Shown: positions 19,125 through 30,106, numbered from the stretch's first letter. The stretch: 64,000 nt of DNA from Anaerobiospirillum succiniciproducens DSM 6400 (GCF_000482845.1 NZ_KI519511.1:58115-122114); one strand, 5' to 3'. Notes: a model not told the origin generated them from the letters alone. Numbers and translations are program-made.

Positions 19125-22100
19125 ATGAAGCAGACTAATAACGCTATTAAGTTTTTAATGGCCCAGTATCGCGCTGTATTCAAAAGCGCATACGTCTCAG
19201 GCATTACCACTGCCGTTGCTTTAACCTCTTTCCTCGCCGCCGCACAGGCTAACGCCGCCAATGCCTTAGACGCAGCAGGCTGGGATAATGCACTTGCAGG
19301 CTCCTCCAATGGCTCATTAGTCATCAATGGCGAGACCTCTACCGATCCAGCAAAGGGTGAATACACCTCATTAAACATCACCTCTGCCGAAGACAAGCCT
19401 TTAACTCTCTCCGAAAAGCAGAAGCTCTCTCTCGTTGGCGACAAGGTTACTGGCGCTAAGATCTCCGCTACTGGTCAAGGCAAGACCTTATCCTTAACTG
19501 GTGAAGGTGCTTTAGAGGTTGATGCAAAGAATGGCTTAACCTTAGAGTCATCTGCTTCTGGCGCAAAGTTAAATGTTGACTTAGGCTCAGTTAACATCAA
19601 GAAGGGTAATGTTACCGTAAATACTACCAACGCTGATGCTACTGTTAACTTAGCTGCTAACAGCATTGTTATTGGTAATGGCGAGTCTGGTGATGGTGCT
19701 ACAGTTACCTTAAGCGGTACTGGCACCAATGTATTAGGCGGCACCTCATCATCAATCGTTGTTAAGGGCAATGGTAAGGTTGAGACCAAGGGCACTAAGG
19801 ACAACACCATTCAGGGTTCATCTTTAGTTGCTGAGAAGGGTTCAACTTTCACCTTCGGTGATAAGACCAACTACAAGGTACAGAGCTCTACCTTCACTTC
19901 TTCAAACATCACTGTTGAGGCTAATGGTGAGTTAAACGTAGATCTCGCTGAGATCGGTACTGGCAAGCCAGGTCAGATGACCATTACTGGCGCTGAGAAA
20001 GAGACCAGCAAGGTTAATGTTGGTGGCACATTAAACGTAAAGACTGGTGTTGTAAACATCGACAAGCACGTTGAACTCAAGTCTTCTGCAGCTTCTGGCA
20101 CCAACGACTATATTGCTGTTGGTGATAACCTAGCTGCTTCAACTGATCCATCAAAAGCTATCTTTAAGATTAGCAAGGACACTTTAAAGGGCTACTTAAC
20201 AGGCACCAATAAGGGTTCTTTACTAATTCAGTCAGGAGGTACTCTCTATATCACTGATGAGGTTGTGCTTAATACAGACCTTACATTTGCAGGTACTGTA
20301 ACAGATGGTGCAATTAGCCAAGCTAACAAGGCTGGTGGTGCTTTAGGCGGTTCTAATATCGTTATTACTGATGCTGTTCAGAATGCAGGCACCTTAGCTG
20401 TCAAGGCTGACAAGCTTACCTTTGGTGATAAAGAAAAGGATAAAGATAAGAACTTTGATTTCGCCACTGGCGTTGGCAACTTAGAAGCTAAGAACGTTGA
20501 GTTCAATGGCAAGTCTTTTAACCTGAAAGAGACCTTAACACTTCGCAATGTATCTGCAAGTGGTGATAAGGTTGCTGCAGGTGAAGGCAAGGTATCAGGC
20601 AATGTAAATATCAATGGTACCGATGCAGCTCACGGCTTTAATGTTGATGGAGGTAAGTTCAACTACACCTCTGGTGAGATGACTTTAACTAGTGGCACTA
20701 TCACAGTTACTAACTCTAAAGTAGACGAAGGCGCAGTATCAAACTTAACCTTTGACAAAGACACTAAGATCATCGTAACTGGCGCTAATGCTTTTACTGC
20801 TAAGGCAGAAAAGAAAGGCTCAGTCTTAGATATTTCTAAGGCAACTTTATCTGGCTCAGCTACTACTACCGCCGAAACCACCTTTAGCGCTCAATCTGGT
20901 GGTCGCTTAGTAATCAGCAAAGAAAATATCGCTGCAGTTTTAGACAGCAAAGCCTCTGCCGCATTAAAGGCAGTTAAGTTTAAGGCTGAAAACGATGGTA
21001 CTCTTGCACTTAGCAACGACGTAGTTTTAGAGCTCGGTGGTACAAATGTTAATCCAATCTCTGTTGCAGATAAGACAGGCTCAGATAATGGTGGTACTTT
21101 AGAAGCAAATAGCGGCCTTACCCTTAACTACACTGGTAATGCCGGCACTAATCCTCACTATGCAGTTAGTGGTACTTTAGTTGCCTCAAATTTAAAGGTA
21201 AACGCAAAGGAAGGCTCTACTGCGAAAGACTTTGTATTAGGCGACGGTGTTTACAAGATCTCATCAGGTTTAGATTCTGAGAACTCTGGTAACTTTGTAG
21301 TAGTAAGTGGCTCAGCCGCTACTGATGCTGGCACAAAGTCAACTCTCTTACTCGGTGCTGTTTCTACTAACGAGAAGGGTGAGTTAGTTACATCTAAGGG
21401 TGGCAGCGCAACCAATATCAAAGTAGCTGATAATGGTATCGTTACTGTCCAGTCTGGCGAGTGGAATGGTAAAAAGGTAAATGTAACCAACACTGCACCT
21501 GACTCATTTACTATTGGTTACACAAGCGGTGACAAGACTGCAAATGCAGCTTTCAACGGCACTGACTTAACCGTTGCTAATGCAAACACCTTTACTATTA
21601 ACCGTGGTTCTTCTGCAAAGTTTGAGACCGTAAGCGGTGGTGCAGCAAGTGCAATCAAGGTTAACGGCTCCTTAACTATTACCGGTAAGGATGGTGTAGA
21701 CTTCATTAATGCTGGCAATTCAGCTACTGGCACCATTGAAATGGGAGCTAACTCTGAAGTTACTCTTGGTGAGCACGCTGTTAAGAAAGGCATTACTAAG
21801 GTAGACGGCGATACCGTTACCTTTGATAGCAGCTTCGAAGCTGATCAGTTTAAGATGGGCAAGAACGCCACCTTTAACTTAAACTTAGGCGTTTTAGCAA
21901 CTGATAAAGAGAAGACCATCACCATCAGTGCTAAGGGCTTAGAAACCTTAAAGGGTCAGCTATTTAAAGACTATCAGAACGGCCAGATTGACGGCTTCTT
22001 AAACATTGGTAATGCAGACATCAAGGGCCTGACTATCAGTGGCGATAAGGTTTCATGGACTGAGTACAAGAACTTCCAGGACACTGTATCTAGTGTAACT

Positions 22101-25004
22101 TCTGACAAGTTATCCAAGGCTACCGTAACTGACGTTGAAGGCACTTCATTCAAGGGTTCTGTTGGTGCAATTGCTCTTAAGAATGGTACTGACACACTGA
22201 CTGTTGATGGTAACACCATCTTAGCTAATGCCTCAGGCAACAGCGGCTTCTTTGTATCTAATGGCACTAATGCCGGCAAGATTACTATCAATGAAGCTAA
22301 CTACTTAACTCTTAGTGGTGGTGGTAAGGCTGGTGCAATTACCCTCAACAACGGTACCGACAAGGATAACAAGACCACCTTAGTTATTAGCAGCAAGGGT
22401 GACGCTCCTGTAACTGAGCTTGGCGCAATCTCAGGCCAGACCGGTGGCACTGGTGCTACAAACAACTCAGTACAGATCGTTGGCAAGACCAAGGTAACTG
22501 GCACTATCTCAAATATCGAAGATCTTGAGATTGGTAGTGAGCTTGAAGTTACTGACAATGTTACCGTTACAAACCTTAAGTCTTTAGCATCTAAGGGCGT
22601 AGCCCTTAAGATGGACGGTAAGAACTTAACCGTATCTGGTGAAGCTAATTTCGCTGGTGACATCACTGCTAAGAATGCTACCTTCTCAAAGACTGGTGCA
22701 AACACTACTGAGGGCGACTACGATGCTAAGCTCGGTGGCAATAACACCATCGAAAAATTAAGCTTCACCGGTCATGGCATGATCAACAACGGCGGTACCA
22801 CCAAGGTAACTGATACTCTGACTGTTGCAGACAAGAAGAGTGTTACCGTTGCTCAGGGCGCAACCTTAGATGCTAAGCACATTACGCTTACCCAAAAGAC
22901 TGGTACTAGTAATGACAATACTCAGCTGATCGTTGGCCAAGACAGCAGAACTGCTAAGAAGAACGGTATTGATATCGCAATTGGCAGCTCCACTGGTTAC
23001 TTAGTTGCTAACACCGTAAAGCTCAACGGCGGTGACTTAATCGCTGATCCAGATTTTGGCGGTGCAGCTTCTATCGTTTCTGTGGCTGGCTTTGGTGAAG
23101 CAAACTTTGACACTACTAAGGACTCTGCAGGTATTGTCGACGGTAAGGCTATTGCGCTGCAAAACTCCATATTAGCTGTTGGTGTTGAGAATGAGAAGAG
23201 CGATAAGACCTTAGAGAAGTTACAAGAGCTCTTTGCTGACTACTTAGATCCAAGAACCGCTAGCTTAATCTCCGAAGGCTATGGCTCTATCATGTACGTT
23301 GCTAAGAACGTAACTGTTGAAGATGCTAACGGCAAGCTCATCATCGATCCTAAGCGTGGCCTTGAGAAGTACAACAAGGACATGACTGCTGGTACTGGTA
23401 ACACTGAGTACCAAAACGCAATCAACCAGAATGCTGCATACATCGGTGAAGGCGCTGCTTTAGCTGTTTCAGCTGATGCTGCAGTTAACAGCTTCGATAC
23501 TAACGGCTCTCAGAATGCAGCAATCAAGTTTGATAAGGCCACTGCATCTGTATACGCAGAGAAGAACTCATCTGTTCTGTTAACCGGCGACTTCAGCTCT
23601 ATGGATAGCATCAAGTTATTCGCAGATAACGGTGCTGGTGCTTCAGGTGGTGTAACCATCAACGGTAATGACCTCAAGGCAACCACCTTAAGCGGTGTTT
23701 ATGAGTACGTCATGGAGAAGGGTAAAGAAACTAATGCTAATGGCTTCCAGCTGAACGTTAACAAGGACGTTCTGGATAAGAGCTACCACGATGCATCTCA
23801 CCCTGCTCGCAACACCATCGTTGCTTATGCTAAGAAGGAGCTTGCAAACGGTACTAAGCTGCACGGTGATTTTGTTGCAGGCGTAACCTTCGATGAGGCT
23901 ACAAGTCAGTACAAGAAGGGCAATACTGTCTTAACCGGTGCTGAGATTAAGAACTACATGCACATTGGTGATAAGGTTTACACCAAGGTTAACAACCGTT
24001 TCTTAGAGAACATCACTCAGAACCTCAACTACGGTCACGATGTTGATACCATCACCCGTTTAGGCGCTTACTCTGGTGTTGCTCACTCAGCTATTGCTGC
24101 AGGCAACGTCACTACTAACGCTGTTGCTGCTCGCTTTGCAATTGGATCATCCCCAGTTGACTTCATTGCAGCTCAGAACAACATGGGTGGTAGCGCATTC
24201 GTAGCTCCCATGATGAATCAGTTTGAGTCTGATGGCTTTGATTCTGAGGGCGTAAGCTACGGTGTTGATGTTGATACCACAGGCGTAGCCTTTGGTGGTG
24301 ACTTTGAGTTCACCCCTCAGATTCGTGCTGGTGTGCTCTTTAACATCGGTTCTGGTGATGCTAAAGGCAAGGGTCAGGCATCTACTGCCTCTAGCGACTT
24401 CGACTTCTATGGCTTATCTGTATACGCTGGTTACAACGTAGACCGTTTTGCTGTAGTTGCTGATGTAAGCTACACCAAGATTGATAACGAGGTTAAGGCT
24501 TTCATCACTGATGAGACCATCAAGGCTGACTCTACTGCTACTAACATGAGCTTAGGCGTTAATGCTCAGTACACCTTCGACTTCAATCAGATGGCAGTTA
24601 CCCCACACATGGGTCTGCGTTACTCCATGATCGAGGCTGATGACTACAGCATTACTGATGCTGGTTCATTCTCCTCTGATAAGATGAGCGTAATCTCCGT
24701 CCCTGTTGGTGTAACCATTGCTCAGGCATACGCATCTGACAACTGGATCGTTACCCCATATGCTGACTTCACTTTAACTGGTAACTTCGGTGACAACTCT
24801 TACAAGGGTTCATTCAAGTGGGCAAATGTTGCTAACCTGACCACCGATACTGATACCGAGGTTATGGATAACTTCAGCTATGGCTTAACCTTAGGTATTA
24901 ATGGTGAGACCGGTAACTTAGGTATGTCTGCAGGCCTGAACTACACCTCATCATCTAACACTGATAACTTAGGCTTCAGCGCAAGCTGCCGCTACCTCTT
25001 CTAA
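19125..25004 (+). CDS. large autotransporter (type Va) surface protein
   Basis: A 1959-residue secreted outer-membrane protein. The first ~45 residues form an extended signal peptide (SAYVSGITTAVALTSFLAAA followed by QANAA). Residues ~46-1680 are a Gly/Thr/Ser/Asn/Lys-rich beta-helical passenger, with dozens of short strands such as GTLNVKTGVVNI, and almost no Cys. Residues ~1690-1959 form the autotransporter beta-barrel (FDFYGLSVYAGYNVDRFAV, MAVTPHMGLRYSMIEADDY), ending with the canonical aromatic terminus RYLF. The passenger may be an adhesin or S-layer-like coat. No catalytic motif or integrin-binding site is obvious. Codon use is restricted and uniform, consistent with high expression. 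The ribosome site is weak, so the long leader may control translation. Two terminator hairpins follow. Confidence 0.93.
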   Translation: MKQTNNAIKFLMAQYRAVFKSAYVSGITTAVALTSFLAAAQANAANALDAAGWDNALAGSSNGSLVINGETSTDPAKGEYTSLNITSAEDKPLTLSEKQKLSLVGDKVTGAKISATGQGKTLSLTGEGALEVDAKNGLTLESSASGAKLNVDLGSVNIKKGNVTVNTTNADATVNLAANSIVIGNGESGDGATVTLSGTGTNVLGGTSSSIVVKGNGKVETKGTKDNTIQGSSLVAEKGSTFTFGDKTNYKVQSSTFTSSNITVEANGELNVDLAEIGTGKPGQMTITGAEKETSKVNVGGTLNVKTGVVNIDKHVELKSSAASGTNDYIAVGDNLAASTDPSKAIFKISKDTLKGYLTGTNKGSLLIQSGGTLYITDEVVLNTDLTFAGTVTDGAISQANKAGGALGGSNIVITDAVQNAGTLAVKADKLTFGDKEKDKDKNFDFATGVGNLEAKNVEFNGKSFNLKETLTLRNVSASGDKVAAGEGKVSGNVNINGTDAAHGFNVDGGKFNYTSGEMTLTSGTITVTNSKVDEGAVSNLTFDKDTKIIVTGANAFTAKAEKKGSVLDISKATLSGSATTTAETTFSAQSGGRLVISKENIAAVLDSKASAALKAVKFKAENDGTLALSNDVVLELGGTNVNPISVADKTGSDNGGTLEANSGLTLNYTGNAGTNPHYAVSGTLVASNLKVNAKEGSTAKDFVLGDGVYKISSGLDSENSGNFVVVSGSAATDAGTKSTLLLGAVSTNEKGELVTSKGGSATNIKVADNGIVTVQSGEWNGKKVNVTNTAPDSFTIGYTSGDKTANAAFNGTDLTVANANTFTINRGSSAKFETVSGGAASAIKVNGSLTITGKDGVDFINAGNSATGTIEMGANSEVTLGEHAVKKGITKVDGDTVTFDSSFEADQFKMGKNATFNLNLGVLATDKEKTITISAKGLETLKGQLFKDYQNGQIDGFLNIGNADIKGLTISGDKVSWTEYKNFQDTVSSVTSDKLSKATVTDVEGTSFKGSVGAIALKNGTDTLTVDGNTILANASGNSGFFVSNGTNAGKITINEANYLTLSGGGKAGAITLNNGTDKDNKTTLVISSKGDAPVTELGAISGQTGGTGATNNSVQIVGKTKVTGTISNIEDLEIGSELEVTDNVTVTNLKSLASKGVALKMDGKNLTVSGEANFAGDITAKNATFSKTGANTTEGDYDAKLGGNNTIEKLSFTGHGMINNGGTTKVTDTLTVADKKSVTVAQGATLDAKHITLTQKTGTSNDNTQLIVGQDSRTAKKNGIDIAIGSSTGYLVANTVKLNGGDLIADPDFGGAASIVSVAGFGEANFDTTKDSAGIVDGKAIALQNSILAVGVENEKSDKTLEKLQELFADYLDPRTASLISEGYGSIMYVAKNVTVEDANGKLIIDPKRGLEKYNKDMTAGTGNTEYQNAINQNAAYIGEGAALAVSADAAVNSFDTNGSQNAAIKFDKATASVYAEKNSSVLLTGDFSSMDSIKLFADNGAGASGGVTINGNDLKATTLSGVYEYVMEKGKETNANGFQLNVNKDVLDKSYHDASHPARNTIVAYAKKELANGTKLHGDFVAGVTFDEATSQYKKGNTVLTGAEIKNYMHIGDKVYTKVNNRFLENITQNLNYGHDVDTITRLGAYSGVAHSAIAAGNVTTNAVAARFAIGSSPVDFIAAQNNMGGSAFVAPMMNQFESDGFDSEGVSYGVDVDTTGVAFGGDFEFTPQIRAGVLFNIGSGDAKGKGQASTASSDFDFYGLSVYAGYNVDRFAVVADVSYTKIDNEVKAFITDETIKADSTATNMSLGVNAQYTFDFNQMAVTPHMGLRYSMIEADDYSITDAGSFSSDKMSVISVPVGVTIAQAYASDNWIVTPYADFTLTGNFGDNSYKGSFKWANVANLTTDTDTEVMDNFSYGLTLGINGETGNLGMSAGLNYTSSSNTDNLGFSASCRYLF

Positions 25005-25029
25005 TAAGAGCAGTTATCAATCATCATGC

Positions 25030-25090
25030 GCTTGCCAGAGTAGCTGGCAAGCCTCTACAAGGCAGGAGAAATCCTGCCTTTGTTGTTTTT
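25030..25090 (+). terminator. double terminator after the autotransporter
   Basis: The first hairpin is GCTTGCCAG/CTGGCAAGC (25030-25052). The second is AAGGCAGGA-GAAA-TCCTGCCTT (25059-25080), followed by TGTTGTTTTT. The second has a GNRA-type loop and is a typical intrinsic terminator. Confidence 0.9.
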
Positions 25091-25901
25091 GGGCAGCCGC
25101 CTTTGCTAATGCACGGCATAAAGTTGTTTTTGCTCATGCACGGCCTAAAGTAGAGTGCTCTCATGCCCTGGCAAGAGTACGTGTAGCGATTATCTTAGGC
25201 GTCTGACTTGTACTCATGGTGATATGAGCTTGTTGGCTAATGCCTTGCTCTTTACTCGCAGTACTACTCTCAACCTTTAGTAACTGCCCTTTTCTTCTAT
25301 CTTTGCATGCACGTGCACCTGTTGCTTGGCCTCTTACACGCCAAAGCATCTCTAGGCCGTAGCCCCATGCGGCTCATATGGCTTGTACTGTTTTCTTAAG
25401 CGCTTATTCGTGCGCGACAAGCTTATAGCTGGTGGGCGGATGGCCCTACTTTCAAAGTGCCTCTTCTTTTTGTCTTGTCATTTTTTACCTTCTCTTCACT
25501 GCTAGTTAGAAGGGATCGTGGCTAAAGCTGGTTAGCTGTTTGCTAGGCTGCTTTGGTGGCGTTGCTGGTCTATTTATCTGTTGCCGTGGTTACACTGTGC
25601 CTGTGATTGCATGATTATTGTTTTACATTTTTACGTATTTCAATGTAACGTTCTTAACTATGTGTTATGTTTTAATTAATTGATGGTACTTGTCGTGAAA
25701 CTTTTGCAACCTTGTTTCACGAAAATGCCCCGCAAAGCGGCTATTTTGCGATATTCCTAGTTACAGACAAAAAATCATGTTAAAAATTGTGACGCAGCAT
25801 TCATACACTATGCTTTTTACGGTTCATATCAAGATTATTGGCCGCTTAATGGTATATTTAGGGTTAATCGACAAACACAAGTGACTAGTTGAGGTATTGA
25901 T
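25091..25901. other. gene-free stretch before the Sel1 protein
   Basis: There is no credible gene in this 0.8 kb. AT-rich sequence at 25620-25680 and the dyad described at 25693 suggest the control region of the Sel1-repeat gene. Confidence 0.4.
25693..25722. promoter_or_regulatory. 9-bp inverted repeat, operator or RNA hairpin
   Basis: A perfect dyad TCGTGAAAC (25693-25701) / GTTTCACGA (25714-25722) with a 12-bp centre lies about 180 bp before ATG 25902. It could be a repressor site or a leader hairpin. Confidence 0.5.
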
Positions 25902-27191
25902 ATGTTCATCAAAAATAAGAGCGCTCAGCTCGATAGCATCAGTGCAAGTAACGCTTATTCAAACTCTGCTTGCACTTCAACCGCAGCTAGTTCAAACCTT
26001 AGCAATCATCCCTTTGCTAAACTCTCCTTTATCACTGTTGCTGCAGCTTTAATCTTAGGCTCTATGAACCTTGTAACTGAGGCAAAGGCAAGCACCTTTA
26101 ACTCCCATGTAGCATCAGGTCAAAACATTCTTTCCCGAGAGCAGATTCGCGACCTTACCCATAAATGCGAATCTGGCCATGATACTGAGGCCTGTACTAC
26201 CTTAGGTGCTCACTACGCTACTTTAGCTATCGATACTAATCAGGATATCGAAGTTAATATGAAGCTTGCTGGCTTTAATCTTGAAAAGTCCTGCTCAAGC
26301 GGCAATCAACAGGCCTGCGATATTTGGTCAAAGGCATTAGGCGTTTACGGTACTTACTACATCTCCGAGCGTAGTCCTAAGATTGATTACAAATTAGGCG
26401 CACGTATCTTAAAGCGTGGCTGTGAGCTTGGTGATCCATTTGCTTGTGCTCAGCTAGGTACTTTATATCGTGATGGCAAGGGCGAGACTAAGGATAATGC
26501 TATGGCCCTGTCCTTATTTGCCTCAAGCTGCGAGTATGCTCAGGCCAAGAGCGAGCACGTTAAGAAAGGCGATGGCAATATCGGCTTAGGCTGCTACTAC
26601 CAAGGTCAAATGCTCTACACTCAAGCTAGCCAAAAAGCAGATGCAACTGAAGCTGACAAGTCTGAGGCCTTTAAGTTCTTTGATATAGCTTGTAACTTAA
26701 ATACCCCAGAGGCTTGCTTAGATTTAGCTAATTACCACACTCAGCTCAATCAAGGCGAACAGGCTATTAAATACACCAAGCAAGCTTGCTTGGCAGGTAA
26801 TGCTGATGTGTGCCTGCAAAATGCCATGCAGCTGCATTTAGCTGGCAATGATAAAGACTCCAACTACTTCTTAGATATTGCTTGCCAAATGGGTAATGGC
26901 GATGCCTGTACTCTCTTTGCTACCAATATCTTAAGTGGCATTGCTATCGAGCAAAATGCCCAGACTGCCTTAGAGATGCTTAATAAGTCTTGCGACGTAG
27001 GCAATGGTCTTGCTTGTACCTTCTTAGGTCAGCTTTATTTAACTGGCGGCAAGGACATTCCTAACTACAAGACCGAGATTAACTTAAACTTAGCAAATGC
27101 CTACTTTGGAAAGGCTTGTAAGCTCGGTATTGCCAATGGCTGCTCTGGTGCTAAGCAAGTTCATGATGCTATGAAAGCTCAAGGCAAATAA
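25902..27191 (+). CDS. cysteine-rich Sel1-like repeat protein, secreted
   Basis: A 429-residue protein with a long N-terminal extension. Its hydrophobic signal segment lies at about residues 40-62 (LSFITVAAALILGSMNLVTE, then AKAS). The mature part is a string of Sel1-like repeats, each with a Cys pair spaced 7-8 residues apart, such as CSSGNQQAC, CELGDPFAC, CQMGNGDAC and CDVGNGLAC. This pattern is that of Helicobacter cysteine-rich (Hcp) proteins, in which every repeat is locked by a disulfide. Export to the periplasm or outside is therefore likely. Hcp-type proteins bind partners rather than catalyse; the beta-lactamase label sometimes attached to them is doubtful. GAGG precedes ATG 25902. 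Confidence 0.88.
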   Translation: MFIKNKSAQLDSISASNAYSNSACTSTAASSNLSNHPFAKLSFITVAAALILGSMNLVTEAKASTFNSHVASGQNILSREQIRDLTHKCESGHDTEACTTLGAHYATLAIDTNQDIEVNMKLAGFNLEKSCSSGNQQACDIWSKALGVYGTYYISERSPKIDYKLGARILKRGCELGDPFACAQLGTLYRDGKGETKDNAMALSLFASSCEYAQAKSEHVKKGDGNIGLGCYYQGQMLYTQASQKADATEADKSEAFKFFDIACNLNTPEACLDLANYHTQLNQGEQAIKYTKQACLAGNADVCLQNAMQLHLAGNDKDSNYFLDIACQMGNGDACTLFATNILSGIAIEQNAQTALEMLNKSCDVGNGLACTFLGQLYLTGGKDIPNYKTEINLNLANAYFGKACKLGIANGCSGAKQVHDAMKAQGK

Positions 27192-27217
27192 CTAATTTAC
27201 TCTCTAGCATATATTTC

Positions 27218-27243
27218 AAGCCCCGCCCACGCGGGGCTTTTTA
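27218..27243 (+). terminator. terminator of the Sel1 gene
   Basis: AAGCCCCGC-CCAC-GCGGGGCTT followed by TTTA is a strong GC-rich hairpin 27 bp after the stop. Confidence 0.92.
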
Positions 27244-28044
27244 TTGCCTTAAGCCAATATAGAAACCCTCGCCATTCAGACTGGCAGACAAGTAAGATAT
27301 TGTAATTGCTCTTACATCTCAAACTGCGCTGCCCTGCTACCTCTTGCGTTGCTCAAGAGCTAAGAACTGTAGCCTTGTGGCCGTAGCACCATCCTTAACA
27401 ACGCTACTTAGCGTATTACCATAAATCAGCATCTTGCATTGTAAGCAACGATGCTTAATTGCAAGCCTAAGTTTTCTGTCCATGCATAGCTAAGACAAGA
27501 TGGCGATGACAGCATGTCATAGTGGCGTTCGTAGTGGCTATGAGCAATTGAAAGCGGCTCCACAAAAGACTGGACACTACCTAAGCTCTGGCAAGGCACC
27601 AACTTATCTCAACCTTGCTGCAGTATCAAGCGCCCGCTTAGCCTATTTGAGAGACTGAGCCTTAGCTTTACATCATCCTCAGATGCCTTGCGTTTGTAAC
27701 TGTCTAGAAGCGTGGTGTCCGCCCCTGTTGCAGCGTAGCATCAGCGCTTGGGGCTCTGTGTATAGCTGCTATGTGGCTTTTAGGTCGAGGATGCGCTTGC
27801 TCTTTTGTGTGGTGGGTAAGATGAATGCGGTTTAGCCGACTTGCCTGATAAGGCTGCGAGAATATGGCCTTATTTAGTACTTGGCAAGTGGTATGGGCTC
27901 TTAGCAAAGTGCTGCTTTTAGGTTATGATTAACAGCAATCCAAACAAACATCACTATTTTCTATGTGATAGCTGCGTTCATACTTGTATCGAGCCTGTCT
28001 ATACATTGCACCATTTCTTGCCTCATGTAGTTAAGGAGTTTTAC
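27244..28044. other. gene-free stretch
   Basis: There is no supported gene. The frame of the downstream lipoprotein is open back to 27925, but the lipoprotein signal and ribosome site place its start at 28045. Confidence 0.4.
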
Positions 28045-28440
28045 ATGGCATCTAAGCTTACGCTGATTGCACTTGCGCTTAGCGCAACTCTAATAAGCAG
28101 CGCCTGCTCTGAACAATCTAAGCCTGATAAGGTTGCCAAAAACTTCCTCGACTCTATCTACTCTGGCAATGTCAACCATGCAGTAAAGCTGATGTATAAG
28201 CCTAAAGATGCCGCAGCTTATGAAGATGACCTCGTAGCTCAAATCAAAAGTATTTCCCAAAAGGCTCGCATTGGCGCTAATACTCTTGGTGGCTACAAAG
28301 GAGCCCAAACTATCTCAGTAAGCGATGAGGGTGATGAGCATATTGTAAGCATGCAGTTGAGTTTTGGGGATGGCACTGAGCTTGAGAGCGTAACAACTCT
28401 GGTAAAACACGACAATAGCTACTTAGTCAAGCTTCTCTAA
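28045..28440 (+). CDS. DUF4878-like lipoprotein (paralogue 1)
   Basis: A 131-residue predicted lipoprotein. AAGGAG lies seven bases before ATG 28045 and decides this start over the upstream in-frame ATG 27925. The signal peptide TLIALALSATLISSAC ends in a lipobox Cys. The core KVAKNFLDSIYSGNVNHAVK, then IVSMQLSFGDGTELESVTTL, matches the NTF2-like DUF4878 layout shared with four other genes in 28-33.6 kb. Such proteins are probably tethered to the inner or outer membrane, facing the periplasm. No ligand is known. Unlike the 31400, 32506 and 33165 paralogues, it lacks the later Cys pair. Confidence 0.82.
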   Translation: MASKLTLIALALSATLISSACSEQSKPDKVAKNFLDSIYSGNVNHAVKLMYKPKDAAAYEDDLVAQIKSISQKARIGANTLGGYKGAQTISVSDEGDEHIVSMQLSFGDGTELESVTTLVKHDNSYLVKLL

Positions 28441-28696
28441 CTAAGGTCGCTACTACAGCCTTGCGCATGCTAATGCCGCTACCTTGCCTTGGCGTTTGCA
28501 AGTCACGCTATGCTGCTATATAGCGTGCTATGGTGCGTCCTAAGCTATAGCTATATATGAGGCTATATAATCCCTGCTTATCAGTTATACATAGCCGTTT
28601 GATGTAGAGATACGATTTCTAGCTACGCACTATCGATAGTTTTTTAGTATGAGTGCGTAGCTCAAAATATCTGCAACTCAGCTAAAGGATTGCACC
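28441..28696. other. spacer with no gene
   Basis: A promoter region is expected for the gene at 28697. Nothing else is recognised. Confidence 0.35.
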
Positions 28697-29029
28697 ATGT
28701 TTTTCTTTAAAAACCTCACTGAAGCTCAGCGTAAGTTGGCTGCTACCATTGGATTTGTCGTAATGATTGTAGCCTTACTTGCCATGTCTGGCTTAAACGA
28801 CAAACAAGCACCTCAAGACACAACAACAGGTGCAGATACCAGCGAGCAAGTAGTAGCTGCAAATGAACAAGCTGCATCCTCAGATGAGCAGGCTGCTGCT
28901 GATAAAACCGAGGCAACAGATGAGCAGGCCGCAGCCGATACAACCGAGGCAACAGCCAATGCATCTGATGAGGCAAGTACCGATGCAGCTGCAGCTATGA
29001 CTCAGAGCAGCGAGGACAAAGCAAACTAA
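28697..29029 (+). CDS. small membrane-anchored Ala/Glu/Asp-rich protein
   Basis: A 110-residue protein. AAAGGA precedes ATG 28697. Residues ~15-33 form one membrane segment (LAATIGFVVMIVALLAMSGL). The rest is an acidic, disordered tail with two close repeats of a DEQAAADxTEAT unit and no Cys. It probably sits in the inner membrane with the tail in the periplasm. I recognise no family. Confidence 0.65.
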   Translation: MFFFKNLTEAQRKLAATIGFVVMIVALLAMSGLNDKQAPQDTTTGADTSEQVVAANEQAASSDEQAAADKTEATDEQAAADTTEATANASDEASTDAAAAMTQSSEDKAN

Positions 29030-29374
29030 GCAAGTGCTGCTCGTTGTGAACACAGACAAGCTTAAGATCCTGCTACAGTAGCTGCCCAAAACAAAGCTAT
29101 AGCCCTGAATATAGCGCAGCCAAGCAATGCAGCTACACCAAGGCCAATACCGCAGCAATTAAGCTGTATAGCCAATAAGGCCGATACGGCCGCTTTAAAG
29201 CTCTATAATCACAGCTTGGCACATGCAGCAGCAATAAGCTTTTATAGATAGCCTCGCGGGCAAAGCATCGCCATTAAGACTCATTTGCTGGCACATACTG
29301 CATCAGTAATGGAACTTATCTAATGCATTAGCGGTTAAGTAGCTGCAGCATCATACTCAACTAAGGTACTTAAT
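29030..29374. other. gene-free spacer with a small hairpin
   Basis: GGCCG-ATA-CGGCC at 29179-29191 could be a weak terminator for the preceding gene. No ORF is supported. Confidence 0.4.
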
Positions 29375-29890
29375 ATGAAAGATGAACTACTTCAACGTAA
29401 ACTGCAATGGCTGCTTAACAAGCTTAGTGATGATACAAAAGACTTTTTAGAAGAAAATCCTGAGCTAACCTTCTATAGCGTAGGCTTAGATTGCAATAGT
29501 GAATATGGCACTGTGATGCTGTGCTTTAACACCGAAGATGAGTTTCAAAAGAGCTTAGAGCACTATCTTCAGGGTAAGTATGCTGATATGTATCAGACAC
29601 CTGAAGATATTTTAGACTTGCGCTTTAATACAGGCGATTGGGAATACCAAGATGTTGCTTCGTATGAGGTATTTTCTGAGCAAGAGCTACAGCTGATGTT
29701 TGGCGATGATCTAGATAGTCAAATTGAGTGCATGATGGATTTTAACTATCAAGTCCTAAAGGCTTTTACTAAAACTCCAGTCTATCAACAAATTCCTAAA
29801 ACTAAAGATTTTCAGCCTATCTGCATAGACCATGAAGATGATGTTTTAGAAGCTTTAGAGCGCAGCAAAGAAGAGCTACAAAATACCTAA
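29375..29890 (+). CDS. DUF4303-like protein
   Basis: A 171-residue cytosolic acidic protein. AAGGT precedes ATG 29375. Features of the DUF4303 family are FYSVGLDCNSEYGTVMLCF at about residues 33-51 with NTEDEF after it, then LRFNTGDWEYQDVASYEVF, a helical block ending in FNYQVLKAFTKT, and a short ICIDHEDD strand near the C-terminus. DUF4303 proteins are mostly uncharacterised. They resemble SUKH-type immunity proteins of polymorphic toxin systems. No toxin adjoins it here. Confidence 0.8.
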   Translation: MKDELLQRKLQWLLNKLSDDTKDFLEENPELTFYSVGLDCNSEYGTVMLCFNTEDEFQKSLEHYLQGKYADMYQTPEDILDLRFNTGDWEYQDVASYEVFSEQELQLMFGDDLDSQIECMMDFNYQVLKAFTKTPVYQQIPKTKDFQPICIDHEDDVLEALERSKEELQNT

Positions 29891-30106
29891 GCCATTCAAG
29901 GCAATTACTAAAGGCATGTTTGATGGTTTACGCTCTTTAGTTACTATCCTTGGCTTTATCTTATCTTCCTAAGAGGCCTAGCTGACTCCTTATACTATGG
30001 AGCAATTTACAGCTAAGCTTCGTCACGTCGTCAGCATATTGTGAGCACAGCATCAGGCAGTTAACTACAGTGATGGCAGCACCATGTGTGATGTAAAGTA
30101 CGGTGT